From the NCBI RefSeq assembly GCF_004331995.1, contig NZ_SJDT01000006.1:54998-118997 (forward strand): 64,000 nt of DNA, in the 5' to 3' direction. Of this stretch, positions 8,643 through 18,269 are shown piece after piece. Each line of letters begins with the position of its first letter. The stretch's first letter is position 1. A program made the position numbers and the translations under genes. The notes under the pieces were generated by a model. It was not told the DNA's origin, made no database searches, and saw only the letters and a list, made by a program, of their open reading frames with translations. This DNA comes from Arcanobacterium bovis. Lineage in GTDB: Bacteria; Actinomycetota; Actinomycetes; Actinomycetales; Actinomycetaceae.

Positions 8643-10202
8643 TTGGATCAAGTAACTGGTCAAGCAATAGCAATGATTATCTACTTCGTTGCGATGATTA
8701 TCATTGGAATTTGGGCATATACCCGCACAAAGAACTTCGATGATTACATGCTCGGTGGGCGAGATCTGAATCCAACCGTCGCGGCTCTATCGGCTGGCGC
8801 ATCTGATATGTCTGGCTGGCTTTTGATGGGTTTGCCAGGCGCTCTTTATGTGAGCGGTCTTGTGGAAGCTTGGATTGCCGTGGGTCTGACGATTGGTGCA
8901 TGGGTAAACTGGAAAGCTGTTGCTCCGCGGTTGCGTTCATATACGCAAATCGCAGGTAATTCTATTACGGTGCCTTCGTTCTTAGGAAATCGCTTGCGTG
9001 ATTCGAGCAATTCTGTGCGAATTGTGGCAGGCCTGATTATCTTCGTATTCTTCACGTTCTATGTGTCGTCTGGCATGGTGGCTGGTGGCGTTTTCTTTGA
9101 GTCGGCATTCGGCATGGATTATCACCTTGGTATGACGCTCGTCGCTGGTGTGGTGGTGCTCTACACACTCGTTGGCGGATTCTTGGCAGTATCGTGGACT
9201 GATATGGTGCAAGGTCTTATGATGCTTGCTGCGCTCGTAGCCGTTCCGATCGCTGGCGTTATTGCCTTGGGTGGTTTTGGAAATCTCGCAGATGGCATCA
9301 TGGCTGAAAATCCACACTTCGTATCGCCGTTTGGTGGGGCAACTGTGGTTGGCGTTATCTCCGCAATGGCATGGGGACTTGGATATTTCGGCCAGCCGCA
9401 TATCATCGTGCGATTCATGGCGTTGCGCAGCCCAGCTGAGGCGAAGCAGGCTCGCCGAATCGGAATCGGATGGATGTTGCTGTCGGTTATTGGTGCTGGT
9501 GGTACCGCAATGGTGGGTATTGCTGCGCACAATGTCGGGCTGTTCAAAGTCGGCAAAGAAAAAGCAGAATCTGTGTTTATTATTGCAGGTCAGAGTATGT
9601 TCCCCTCAATCATTGCCGGATTCATGCTTGCCGCTATTCTTGCCGCAATTATGTCTACGATCTCCTCGCAGCTTCTGGTTACCTCCTCGGCTGTGGTGGA
9701 AGATATTTTCAAAGCAAAGGGAGGACGCAGAGTTGATGCCTCTTACGGTCTGACTGTTAGCCGTTTGACCGTTCTTGCCGTATCGGTTCTAGCTGCCGTT
9801 TTTGCTTGGTACAAGACGGATTCGATTCTGAATCTCGTAGCTTTCGCGTGGGCTGGTTTTGGCGCCGCATTTGGACCGATCGTTCTTCTGGCTCTGTACT
9901 GGCGTAAGCTGACCTGGCAAGGCGCTCTTGCTGGAATGCTTACAGGCGCAGTTACCGTTGGTATCTGGGGTACGTTCAAGATCTTCGGCCTCTACGAAAT
10001 CTTGCCTGGATTCTTGTTTGCAACTGTCGTTGCTTACTTGGTGTCGAATCTGACCTACAAGTTTGATCCTGAGGTTGACGCAGAATTTACTGCCGCCGTT
10101 CGTCTCGCGCGTGCTACCGGCGCGGAGATTGACGCCGAATACGGTGCTGGTTCTGCGTACGAAGCAATGAAGCTCAATCCAGATGGGCAAATTGTTCGCT
10201 GA
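8643..10202 (+). CDS. putP: Sodium/proline symporter
   Basis: Sodium:solute symporter (SSS family) that imports proline with Na+. About 519 residues with roughly 13 hydrophobic segments. Diagnostic stretches: TKNFDDYMLGGRDL, SAGASDMSGWLLMGLPGA and IAVGLTIGAWVNWK, almost identical to E. coli PutP, and FGQPHIIVRFMA in the middle. The same frame stays open further upstream, but that part overlaps rpmF and its terminator and cannot be translated. I place the start at TTG 8643 (LDQVTGQA) because GGAGAGGAG sits about seven bases upstream. It is followed by putA, forming a proline uptake and catabolism unit. A dyad at 8531 may be its operator. Confidence 0.92.
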   Translation: MDQVTGQAIAMIIYFVAMIIIGIWAYTRTKNFDDYMLGGRDLNPTVAALSAGASDMSGWLLMGLPGALYVSGLVEAWIAVGLTIGAWVNWKAVAPRLRSYTQIAGNSITVPSFLGNRLRDSSNSVRIVAGLIIFVFFTFYVSSGMVAGGVFFESAFGMDYHLGMTLVAGVVVLYTLVGGFLAVSWTDMVQGLMMLAALVAVPIAGVIALGGFGNLADGIMAENPHFVSPFGGATVVGVISAMAWGLGYFGQPHIIVRFMALRSPAEAKQARRIGIGWMLLSVIGAGGTAMVGIAAHNVGLFKVGKEKAESVFIIAGQSMFPSIIAGFMLAAILAAIMSTISSQLLVTSSAVVEDIFKAKGGRRVDASYGLTVSRLTVLAVSVLAAVFAWYKTDSILNLVAFAWAGFGAAFGPIVLLALYWRKLTWQGALAGMLTGAVTVGIWGTFKIFGLYEILPGFLFATVVAYLVSNLTYKFDPEVDAEFTAAVRLARATGAEIDAEYGAGSAYEAMKLNPDGQIVR

Positions 10203-10223
10203 TCCACGCTCGGCATAGAACGC

Positions 10224-10263
10224 AAATGCCCCGTTTTGTCCGCAAGGGTAGGGCGGGGTATTT
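10224..10263 (+). terminator. Weak hairpin between putP and putA
   Basis: AAATGCCCCG pairs with CGGGGTATTT (one G-T pair) across a 20-base loop, shortly after the putP stop. No U tract follows, so it may be an intercistronic processing or attenuation element rather than a full terminator. Confidence 0.4.
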
Positions 10264-10345
10264 GGCGCGCTAAGCATTATTTTCATTAAATCACAACAAA
10301 ATTTTGCTGTAACTAGCCATTTCTCAACGAAAAGGATGTTTCAAA

Positions 10346-13300
10346 ATGAGTTTTGAAGAAATCGGACGCCGCGCTGAAACTCGTGCTCAGCATTGGCTCG
10401 CAGATTCGAAAAACTACCCGAACGACCGTGCGGCGCTGCTTCTTGCAAAGACGCTCCAAGATCCCAAGGGTTTAGACTTCACCGTCGAGTTTGTTGATGG
10501 TGTTATTCGCCCTGAAGACAAGAAAGTTGTTGCTCAGACTATTGCGAAATTAGCTTCGCAAGGGCCTAGCTTCTTGCCGAGCTATCTCCGTGCGCCATTG
10601 AAACTCGGCGGCGTGGTAGCCCCGATGCTACCCGGCGTCGTTGTACCTGCTGCAACGAAAGTATTCCAGCAGCTCGTGGGTGATCTCGTACTTGACGCCA
10701 AAGGAAAAGGACTCACGGATTCTATCGCGCGGCTCAAGGCAAAAGGTGCCCGCCTGAACATGAATCTCCTCGGCGAAGCTGTGCTCGGTAACAAAGAGGC
10801 GGCAAAACGCATGGAGGACACGATCAAGCTCCTCGAACGCGACGATGTTGATTACGTATCGATGAAGGTTTCGGCGGTAATTGGCCCGCATAACCCGTGG
10901 GCATATGAAGAGGCTGTTGAGAACGCCGTCGAAGCGCTACTTCCGCTCTATACGCGCGCAAATTCCTACACGCCTAAGAAATTTGTGAACTTGGATATGG
11001 AAGAATATCACGATCTTCATATGACGATCGATGTATTCAAGCGAATTCTTGAGCGTCCGGAATTCCATGAATTGCGCGCTGGTATCGTGCTTCAAGCGTA
11101 TCTGCCAGATGCTCTACCAGCGATGGAGGATCTCCAGAAGTGGGCAGCGGCTCGTGTTGCCAACGGCGGTGCTCCGATCAAGGTGCGTGTGGTCAAGGGT
11201 GCAAACCTCTCGATGGAGCGTGTGGCTGCAGCAGTACACGGTTGGGAGCTGGTTACGCAGCCAAGCAAAGAGCATACCGACGCTAACTACATCCGCGTGC
11301 TTGAGTATGCACTGCGTCCAGAGCACATCAAGAACGTAAATATCGGCGTGGCAGGAATGAACCTGTTCACGGCTGCGTTTGCCTTTGAGCTTGCCAAAGA
11401 CCGCGGTATTTTGAACGGCAACGACGTTGAGTTTGAGATGCTTTCGGGTATGGCGGCTCCACAAGCTGCGGCAATGACTAAAGACGTGGGGCATTTGCTC
11501 TACTATGTACCGGTTGTTAATCCCGAAGAATACGATGTTGCCATCGCATACTTGGTGCGACGCCTGGAAGAGAACGCGTTACCTGCGAACTTTATGTCCT
11601 CGATCTTCGAGATTGCCGACGACGAGAGCTTGCTGGCGCGCGAGCGTGATCGCTTCAATGCGGCGCTGTCGCACGCTTTTTCCGACGCCGTTGGGCCGCG
11701 TCGTCTACAAGATCGCACTGCGGAAGACGACGAGGTGCTCCGTTCTAACCTCGTAAATGAAGACGGGGAATGGACATTCCAAAACACCCCAGATTCGGAT
11801 CCTTCCTTGCCTGCTAACCAGAAATGGGCACGCGAGATTGCTAGGCGAATGAAGGACTCGACGCTCGGATCGAAGGTGCTGAAAGACGCTCGTGTTGACG
11901 ATGTTGAGGCACTGAACAAAATTGTGGGCGAAGCTGCTGAGGCGGGAGCTGCTTGGGCGCAGAAATCTGGTGCTGAACGTGCTGAGATTATTCATCGCGT
12001 TGGTCTTGAGCTTGCAAAGCGTCGAGCTGAACTCATTGAAGTTGCAGGTTCAGAGGCTGGAAAAGCGCTTGATCAAGGTGACGTTGAAGTATCTGAGGCA
12101 GTCGATTTTGCTCACTACTACGCTGAGCAGGCCAAACTGTTGGATAACCTGCCGGGAGCGATTTACGAGTCTTCGCGCGTCGTCGTCGTGACTCCGCCGT
12201 GGAACTTCCCGATGGCGATTCCTGCTGGCGGCGTATTAGCTGCTCTGGCTGCGGGATCGGGTGTTGTGTTCAAGCCTTCTTCGGAGGCTGCACGCACCGG
12301 CGCAGTGCTGGCTCAGATTATGTGGGACGCCGGTGTGCCGCGCGAACTGCTCAAGTTTGTAGATCTTTCTGAGCGTGAGCTGGGTAAGGAACTCATTACG
12401 CATCCGCTAGTTGATCGGGTGATCTTGACAGGCTCAATCGAGACAGCGAAGTTATTCAAGTCTTGGCGCCCTGATCTGGGTCTGCTTGCCGAAACCTCGG
12501 GTAAAGATTCGATTATCGTTACTCCGCATGCTGATCTTGATCTTGCGGTCAAGGACGTTATTACCTCGGCATTCGGACATGCTGGGCAGAAGTGTTCGGC
12601 CTGTTCGACGGTTATTTTGGTTGGATCTGTGGCGCGGTCGGAACGCTTCCGTAGGCAGTTGCTTGACGGCGTGAAGTCTTTGCACGTGGGCTGGCCGTGG
12701 GATCTTGAAACTCAAATGGGACCTCTCGTGATGCCAGCTGCTGGAAAGCTTTTGCGTGGCTTGACGACGCTTGGTGAGGGGGAGAGCTGGGCAATCAAAC
12801 CACAACAGCTTGACGATTCTGGCAAGTTGTGGAGCCCAGGAGTGCGTGCCGGTGTTAAGCCAGGTTCGGAATACCATCTCACTGAGTACTTTGGTCCGAT
12901 CCTAGGCATTATGACTGCTCAGACGCTTGAAGAAGCAGTCGAGCTGCAAAATGCCACCGATTTTGGTCTCACCGCTGGTATCCATTCGCTTGATCCTGAT
13001 GAGATTAACTACTGGTTGGAGAACGTCAAGGCAGGTAATGCCTACGTGAACCGTGGCATTACCGGTGCGATTGTACGTCGTCAGCCGTTCGGAGGATGGA
13101 AGCGATCGGCCGTTGGTGCTGGCACTAAAGCGGGTGGCCCTTCATACCTCTTTGGTCTCGGTAGCTTCAAACGCGATGATTCCGCGGCGAGCGTGCAGGA
13201 TGGAACCTTGAGCATGCCTGTGCTTGTCAAAGCGAACGAGCTAGGAAATGATGGTGCAGATCAAGCTTTCTTGAGTATCTTGTTGCACTCTGCTGATGTA

Positions 13301-13810
13301 GAAATCGGCCGTGAGTTTGGGGTAGGTCATGATCCGTCCGATTTAGGCGTCGAGCGCAATGTTCTGCGTTATCGGCCAGCTTCGGTGACTGTTCGACTGA
13401 GTGAGGGCGAGTCACAGTGGCAGCTGGCGGGCCTTGTTGGCGCTGCATTGGCAGTTGGGGCGAAGCTGGAAGTTTCGGCACCTGATGATTTGTCGGCACA
13501 AATCCAAGATTTCCTCGCTGCTCAAGGCGTTTCTTTGCGGTTGGAGAGCGACGCCGATTTCCGTGCTTCTGTAACCAATTGGGCGAAGCATGCCGGCTTG
13601 GATGCACGAATTCGCTTGATCGGTGGCGATGCCTCGGCATTGATGGCTGCACTTCCGGCAGAATCTGTTGCTGATGTGGCAGTGTGGAGCGGTCCGGTAA
13701 CGTTGAATGCTCGAGTGGAACTCATTCCATTTGTGCAAGAGCAGGCGGTTTCCTTTACGAATCACCGCTTTGGCAATCCAACGCGATTGAGCGATGAGGT
13801 TATTATCTGA
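10346..13810 (+). CDS. putA: Bifunctional proline dehydrogenase / delta-1-pyrroline-5-carboxylate dehydrogenase
   Basis: Oxidises proline to glutamate in two steps: FAD-dependent proline dehydrogenase, then NAD-dependent P5C dehydrogenase. 1154 residues, typical for actinobacterial PutA. The PRODH barrel spans roughly residues 60-470 (DVDYVSMKVSAV, KVRVVKGANLSMER, and the substrate-binding YLVRRLEENALP). The ALDH domain spans roughly 500-960, with the Asn motif TPPWNFPM, the catalytic Glu in LAETSGKD and the nucleophile Cys in GQKCSACS. A further C-terminal domain of about 190 residues follows. There is no N-terminal ribbon-helix-helix, so it is not an autorepressor. AAAAGGA precedes the ATG. 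It forms a unit with putP. Confidence 0.96.
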   Translation: MSFEEIGRRAETRAQHWLADSKNYPNDRAALLLAKTLQDPKGLDFTVEFVDGVIRPEDKKVVAQTIAKLASQGPSFLPSYLRAPLKLGGVVAPMLPGVVVPAATKVFQQLVGDLVLDAKGKGLTDSIARLKAKGARLNMNLLGEAVLGNKEAAKRMEDTIKLLERDDVDYVSMKVSAVIGPHNPWAYEEAVENAVEALLPLYTRANSYTPKKFVNLDMEEYHDLHMTIDVFKRILERPEFHELRAGIVLQAYLPDALPAMEDLQKWAAARVANGGAPIKVRVVKGANLSMERVAAAVHGWELVTQPSKEHTDANYIRVLEYALRPEHIKNVNIGVAGMNLFTAAFAFELAKDRGILNGNDVEFEMLSGMAAPQAAAMTKDVGHLLYYVPVVNPEEYDVAIAYLVRRLEENALPANFMSSIFEIADDESLLARERDRFNAALSHAFSDAVGPRRLQDRTAEDDEVLRSNLVNEDGEWTFQNTPDSDPSLPANQKWAREIARRMKDSTLGSKVLKDARVDDVEALNKIVGEAAEAGAAWAQKSGAERAEIIHRVGLELAKRRAELIEVAGSEAGKALDQGDVEVSEAVDFAHYYAEQAKLLDNLPGAIYESSRVVVVTPPWNFPMAIPAGGVLAALAAGSGVVFKPSSEAARTGAVLAQIMWDAGVPRELLKFVDLSERELGKELITHPLVDRVILTGSIETAKLFKSWRPDLGLLAETSGKDSIIVTPHADLDLAVKDVITSAFGHAGQKCSACSTVILVGSVARSERFRRQLLDGVKSLHVGWPWDLETQMGPLVMPAAGKLLRGLTTLGEGESWAIKPQQLDDSGKLWSPGVRAGVKPGSEYHLTEYFGPILGIMTAQTLEEAVELQNATDFGLTAGIHSLDPDEINYWLENVKAGNAYVNRGITGAIVRRQPFGGWKRSAVGAGTKAGGPSYLFGLGSFKRDDSAASVQDGTLSMPVLVKANELGNDGADQAFLSILLHSADVEIGREFGVGHDPSDLGVERNVLRYRPASVTVRLSEGESQWQLAGLVGAALAVGAKLEVSAPDDLSAQIQDFLAAQGVSLRLESDADFRASVTNWAKHAGLDARIRLIGGDASALMAALPAESVADVAVWSGPVTLNARVELIPFVQEQAVSFTNHRFGNPTRLSDEVII

Positions 13811-13839
13811 GCAAGTGCTGAGAAGATGAGTTGATCGAA

Positions 13840-13880
13840 TGCGAGTGTGGGTGGGAATACTTTTCCCACCCACACTCGCA
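13840..13880. terminator. 17-bp hairpin after putA
   Basis: Arms 13840-13856 and 13864-13880 are perfectly complementary, core GAGTGTGGGTGGGA, with a 7-nt loop. No U tract follows. It ends the put unit before the metal transporter promoter. Confidence 0.75.
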
Positions 13881-13998
13881 TTGATGCACCAACTGGCCAC
13901 GGTACCTCTTCGTAGCGATAGTTATTTCCAAAAGCGATAGTGTGCAATAGGGCACTAAGTGGACGAATAGGATAAAAGTCATTCCCTAAAGCCGTTAG

Positions 13999-14017
13999 TA
14001 AGGATAGGCTAACCTAA
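13999..14017. promoter_or_regulatory. DtxR/IdeR/MntR-type metalloregulator box
   Basis: The 19-mer TAAGGATAGGCTAACCTAA agrees at 17 of 19 positions with the DtxR-family consensus TTAGGTTAGGCTAACCTAA. It lies 46 bases before the start of the metal transporter operon, where a metal-loaded repressor would shut transcription off when Mn or Fe is plentiful. The regulator gene itself is not in this window. Confidence 0.8.
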
Positions 14018-14062
14018 GTAGTTTTTCTTGACTACCGTTCTCATACTATCGGAAGGATATCT

Positions 14063-15028
14063 ATGCGCCGCAAATTTAAGCGTTCCCTCGCATTGATTAC
14101 AGCATCGCTTATGGCACTTGCAGTGAGTGCGTGTTCAACAGGTGAAAAATCTAAAGATTCCATGAATTCCGGTGCTAAAGAAAGCTCCTTGCGGGTATTT
14201 GCCACCACCGGATATTTGGCAGACGCCGTTAGTAATATCGCACCGGGAGCCAAGGTGTACACCATGGTCAAGCCAGGAGGCGACCCTCATACCTACCAGC
14301 CCAGCACCAAAGACATTGAAGAGCTCAACGCGGCCGACGCCGTCGTCTGGAATGGACTCCACCTAGAAGCGCTGATGACGAAACAGCTACAAGGAATGGG
14401 AAAGAAGCAGATCGCCGTCGGTGATCAATTGCCCAAAGACAAACTGCTTCCATGGCCCGAAAAAGACGACGCGGGTCATGAGCTGCACGATCCACACATC
14501 TGGAACTCACCAGAAAACTGGCAGCTCGTAGTAGAAGAAGTCGCCAAGCATCTAGGTAAACTCGATCCAAAGAATGCCGATCAATACCTACAAAATGCCA
14601 AGTCCTACAATAAGAAGATCGATGAAGCTGACGCTCAAGCGAAAAAAGTTCTATCGAGTATTCCGGCCGATCAGCGAAATCTCGTGACGGGTCACGATGC
14701 CTTCAACTACCTTGGCAAACGTTATAACCTCCAGATTTTCGCAACAGATTTCGTGACGTCCGAAGCTGAAAAATCTGCAAGTGAACTCAACGATCTCGCC
14801 CAAATGATCGCCACCAAGAAAATCAAGACGATCTTTGTAGATAATCTCCAAAATCCACAGGCAGTTAAATCACTTCAAGAAAATGTGAAGTCAAAAGGAT
14901 GGGACGTCAAGATATCTGACGAAGAACTCTTCGCTGACTCCTTGGGAGACAAAGAACCAGTAAACACCTACCTTGGCGTGCTAAAACACAACACTGAGGC
15001 GATTGCCAAGGGACTAGGAAACAAGTAA
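14063..15028 (+). CDS. Mn/Zn ABC transporter, substrate-binding lipoprotein (TroA/MntA/ZnuA family)
   Basis: Surface lipoprotein that binds a divalent metal and hands it to the permease. 321 residues. The signal peptide ends in the lipobox AVSAC, so Cys 24 would carry the lipid. Metal ligands of cluster A-I proteins are visible: His in GGDPHTYQPS (about 74), His in DPHIWNSPENW, His in TGHDAFNYLGKRY, and Asp in DEELFADSLG. It lacks the long His-rich loop of zinc-specific ZnuA, which together with the DtxR-type box favours manganese (or iron) over zinc. First gene of a four-gene operon with an ATPase and two permeases. Confidence 0.9.
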   Translation: MRRKFKRSLALITASLMALAVSACSTGEKSKDSMNSGAKESSLRVFATTGYLADAVSNIAPGAKVYTMVKPGGDPHTYQPSTKDIEELNAADAVVWNGLHLEALMTKQLQGMGKKQIAVGDQLPKDKLLPWPEKDDAGHELHDPHIWNSPENWQLVVEEVAKHLGKLDPKNADQYLQNAKSYNKKIDEADAQAKKVLSSIPADQRNLVTGHDAFNYLGKRYNLQIFATDFVTSEAEKSASELNDLAQMIATKKIKTIFVDNLQNPQAVKSLQENVKSKGWDVKISDEELFADSLGDKEPVNTYLGVLKHNTEAIAKGLGNK

Positions 15029-15100
15029 GAGCAGTGCGTAGAAGAGATACGTCTGCATGACATTCCGTAGCATATGCCGTTTTATTTGGAGGAAAGTGTG

Positions 15101-15859
15101 ATGACGCCGGTATTGAGCGTGACTGATATGTGTGTTGCTTACCGAGAAGAGCTAGTGCTTGATCGGGTGAGCTTTGAGCTTCCTGCAGGAGAAATTATGG
15201 GGATAGTTGGCCCTAATGGAGCAGGAAAATCGACACTCATGCGAGCTATGCTCGATTTGGTTCCCACACTTGCGGGCGAAGCAGCGTTTTTCGGGAAACA
15301 ACTTCGCCACGTGCGTAAACGCATAGGATATATGCCGCAGCAGTCCGACGTGGACTGGGATTTTCCTGCTACCGTTTACGACGTCGTGATGATGGGAACC
15401 TATGGCTCCCTCGGATGGCTGCGACGCCCGCGCTCCAAACAAAAACGCGCTGTTGAGCGGGCGCTTGCGCAAGTAGGTATCTCTGACCTTGCTGGTCGTC
15501 AGATCGGGCAGCTTTCAGGTGGCCAAAAACAACGCACCTTCTTGGCACGTACGCTCGTTGCAGATCCTGATTTGATCTTGATGGACGAACCGTTTGCCGG
15601 AGTGGATGTTGCCTCGGAAAAGGCAATAGTCAAGGCGCTCATTGATTTGCGCGCGAAAGGAAAAACCATCGTGCTTGTGCACCACGATCTGTCCACGTTA
15701 GCGAATTTTTGCTCCTGGGTGCTGTTACTCAATAAATGTGTAACTGCTGCTGGGCCGATCCACGATGTGTTCCACCCACATATAGTCGAAAAAACTTACG
15801 GCGTTGCTCACCACATCGAAGTGCCGCTGTTGATGCAGCCGAAGACGCCGGTGAGGTAA
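15101..15859 (+). CDS. Mn/Zn ABC transporter ATP-binding protein
   Basis: ATPase that powers the metal importer. 252 residues. Walker A GPNGAGKST, Q-loop MPQQSDVDWDFP, signature LSGGQKQR, Walker B LILMDEPFAGVD and the switch His in LVHHDLS are all present. The Q-loop form with DVDW is typical of Mn/Zn-type ATPases. The frame is open 27 bases further upstream, but GGAGGA directly before ATG 15101 (GTG 15098 is also possible) fixes the start. It follows the binding protein by about 70 bases and precedes two permeases. Confidence 0.92.
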   Translation: MTPVLSVTDMCVAYREELVLDRVSFELPAGEIMGIVGPNGAGKSTLMRAMLDLVPTLAGEAAFFGKQLRHVRKRIGYMPQQSDVDWDFPATVYDVVMMGTYGSLGWLRRPRSKQKRAVERALAQVGISDLAGRQIGQLSGGQKQRTFLARTLVADPDLILMDEPFAGVDVASEKAIVKALIDLRAKGKTIVLVHHDLSTLANFCSWVLLLNKCVTAAGPIHDVFHPHIVEKTYGVAHHIEVPLLMQPKTPVR

Positions 15860-15865
15860 CTGCTC

Positions 15866-16801
15866 GTGGATTTGATCGCTTTTCTTTCTACTCACTCTTA
15901 TCGAATCATCTCGATTGGCACATTCATGATTGGGCTGGTATGCGGGGTGCTCGGTTGTTTTCTGTACGTAAGACGCCAGTCTTTGCTATCAGACGTGATT
16001 GGCCATGCCTCCACCCTCGGTGTGATGGGCGCGTTCATCGTGGCATCGGCGGTATTTGGCGTTGATGGACGCTCTTTGATTGTGCTCGTGATTGGATCCG
16101 TTTTAGCTGCTCTTGTGGCGGTGTTGCTCTCTGATTGGATTGCGCGCACGACGCCTCTTGGCGACGACACCACGATGGCTGTTATGCTCGCCCTCTTCTA
16201 CGGAGGAGGACTCGTGCTGCTACGAGTAATCATTCACGGGAGCTTCCCTGGTAAAGGAGGGATTTCCTCGGCTTTGCTTGGATCGGCGACGTCGTTGACG
16301 ATTTCTGATGTATTAACGATTGCCGTTTTGGGTGCGATGTGTTTGGTGATCGTCGTCCTGTTCAGAAAAGAATTCTCCGCATTTTGTTTCGATCCGCAAT
16401 TCGTGAGTGTGCAAGGATTTTCGCCCAAATTTCTCACGCCATTATTGCTTGGTCCTACAGTAGTAGCTGTTGTGCTTGGAGTGAAAGCAGTGGGTCTAAT
16501 CCTGATGGTGGCCTTTGCGATTATTCCGCCCGCTGCAGCTCGTCAATGGGCTAATCGGCTCTTGCCAATGGCGATTATTGCAGGACTAATAGGAGGTCTA
16601 TCCTCGGTGCTCGGCACCTGGCTATCAGTCTCGCTTGGTTCAGTGCCCACCGGGCCTGTGATCGTGCTGATACTTACATTTACACTGCTATTTTCGCTCG
16701 TATGCTCGCCACGACGATCCTTGGTGTTGCAAAAAATACGGCGGGTGCGGCGTCGTCGTGAACTACAGCGGCGAATCGCGCAAGAGATCGGAGCGCGCTG
16801 A
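15866..16801 (+). CDS. Mn/Zn ABC transporter permease, first subunit
   Basis: ABC-3 family membrane subunit, 311 residues with about eight hydrophobic segments. Recognisable features: GVLGCFLYVRRQSLLSDVIGHASTLG near residues 30-55 and VLGVKAVGLILMVAFAIIPPAAAR near residues 190-215. GTG start at 15866, six bases after the ATPase stop. The stop overlaps the next start (TGATG), so translation of the two permeases is probably coupled. Two different permease genes suggest a heterodimeric channel as in TroCD. Confidence 0.92.
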   Translation: MDLIAFLSTHSYRIISIGTFMIGLVCGVLGCFLYVRRQSLLSDVIGHASTLGVMGAFIVASAVFGVDGRSLIVLVIGSVLAALVAVLLSDWIARTTPLGDDTTMAVMLALFYGGGLVLLRVIIHGSFPGKGGISSALLGSATSLTISDVLTIAVLGAMCLVIVVLFRKEFSAFCFDPQFVSVQGFSPKFLTPLLLGPTVVAVVLGVKAVGLILMVAFAIIPPAAARQWANRLLPMAIIAGLIGGLSSVLGTWLSVSLGSVPTGPVIVLILTFTLLFSLVCSPRRSLVLQKIRRVRRRRELQRRIAQEIGAR

Positions 16802-17772
16802 TGAGTGTGGCAATTTCGGTACTGATGCTGGCGATAATTACCTCGATTACGTGCGCCGTTGCTGGGGTGTTTTTGGTGGTGCGCAAACAGTCGATGTTTG
16901 CAGACGCTATGAGCCACGGTATGCTGCCAGGGATCGTCTTGGCAGCGTGGATCATTGGCTCAATCGATTCGCCGGGACTCATTATAGGCGCAGCGTTCAT
17001 GGGAATGATCATCGTATTTGCTTCTGAAACCTTGCGTCTCACTGGCCTCGTCAATGCTGACGCGACGATCGGCGTGTTCTTCCCGGCGCTGTTCTCGCTG
17101 GGCGTGGTGATGCTTTCGACTGTATTTTCGAAGATTCACCTGCATGAAGATGCGGTTTTGGAAGGCGATTTGAATATTGCATCGATAACGCATCTTGTGA
17201 TTGGCGACGTCGATTTTGGGCCGGTGCACTTTTGGGTCATGCTGGGAGTGCTGATATTTGACGCATTGTGTTTTGTGATATTGTGGCGCGCTTTGATCGT
17301 CACGACCTTTGATCCGCAGCTGGCCAAGCTGCAAGGTTATCCAGTGCGGGCGATCAATTATGCGCTCATGTTCGTAGTGTCTGTTACTATCACTGCATCA
17401 TTTAAGGTGGCGGGCGCTGTTTTGGTTGTGGCGCTATTGATCGTGCCAGCAGCAACGGCGAGGTTATTGTGTCGCACAATGGCAGCTATGGTGGCGACTA
17501 CTGTAATTATATCTATCGTGGTGGCGATGGTTGGTTTCGGAATTTCCTATCAATTTGATTTGGCGACGTCGGCGATGATGGCCACTGTTGAAGGCATGGT
17601 TTTCCTTGCGGTGTTCTTTGTGGTACGGATTGTGCAGCGACGACGCCGGCGCAGCGAGTATGAACGCCGTCGCCATGAATCTGTGGTTGATAGGGGTGTT
17701 TCTGTGTTGCATAGCCTCGAACCTGTCGACAATGCTGCGCTCGCCGCAGAAAGCCAGCGAATGAAGGTTTGA
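16801..17772 (+). CDS. Mn/Zn ABC transporter permease, second subunit
   Basis: Second ABC-3 membrane subunit, 323 residues, about eight or nine hydrophobic segments, with GVFLVVRKQSMFADAMSHGMLPG near residue 30 and FKVAGAVLVVALLIVPAATARLL near residue 205. A cytosolic charged tail of about 50 residues (RRRRRSEYERRRHE...) extends past the last membrane helix. Start ATG 16801 overlaps the previous stop by one base. Last gene of the operon; a hairpin follows at 17832. Confidence 0.92.
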   Translation: MSVAISVLMLAIITSITCAVAGVFLVVRKQSMFADAMSHGMLPGIVLAAWIIGSIDSPGLIIGAAFMGMIIVFASETLRLTGLVNADATIGVFFPALFSLGVVMLSTVFSKIHLHEDAVLEGDLNIASITHLVIGDVDFGPVHFWVMLGVLIFDALCFVILWRALIVTTFDPQLAKLQGYPVRAINYALMFVVSVTITASFKVAGAVLVVALLIVPAATARLLCRTMAAMVATTVIISIVVAMVGFGISYQFDLATSAMMATVEGMVFLAVFFVVRIVQRRRRRSEYERRRHESVVDRGVSVLHSLEPVDNAALAAESQRMKV

Positions 17773-17831
17773 ACCGAGCTGGGAATGGAGAAGGATTCGT
17801 GCGGAGAAGAGGGAAGGGCTCTGCACGAGAG

Positions 17832-17880
17832 AATCGCGCCACACATTGAGGATTGGGATGTGCGGCGCGATTTGTTTGCT
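17832..17880 (+). terminator. Terminator of the metal transporter operon
   Basis: AATCGCGCCACACAT (17832-17846) pairs with ATGTGCGGCGCGATT (17858-17872) with one mismatch, followed by TGTTTGCTT. It lies 60 bases after the last permease stop. From here to the tRNA genes (about 500 bases) I see no convincing protein gene. Confidence 0.75.
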
Positions 17881-18212
17881 TGACGTTTTCCTAACTTTTG
17901 CCTCAACTTTTCCCTAACCTAGGCGATTCTTGCGGTATCGGAGCTATATAGCGCGGCGAATCAAAAAACGCTTACTTTGGGGCAATCATGCTGTGGAAAC
18001 CGACGCAAAATCACCCATGTTTGTTCGCTAGATCAGCATTTGTCCTACTTAATCCTGTGCCTACGAATGGCGGGAGAAATAGGCTTGTTGTAGCTCCGAC
18101 ATGGGGGTACTAATGGGGGGGGAGTAATGTTGGAAGTTGGCGTGTTTTTGCCCCTGTTTTTTGCGCTCGGCTATGTGTGCTTTTCGTTGGTATTGCACTG
18201 AAAATATGAAGA

Positions 18213-18231
18213 GAGCGAGTGACGGGAATCG
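18213..18231 (-). repeat. Duplicate of the tRNA-Gly 3' end (candidate att remnant)
   Basis: Nineteen bases, GAGCGAGTGACGGGAATCG, identical to 18397-18415, which is the acceptor and T-arm 3' half of tRNA-Gly. The copy lies 184 bases beyond the tRNA's 3' end, the arrangement left by tRNA-targeted integration. No integrase is present. Confidence 0.6.
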
Positions 18232-18269
18232 CGCATCCACGCCTGCGTGTCTGCCCTGCTCGCAGCACT

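Noticed and set aside
17900..17935. CCTAACTTT...CCCTAACCTAGG sequence as a second DtxR box
   Set aside because: Only one half matches the consensus and it lies downstream of the operon terminator.
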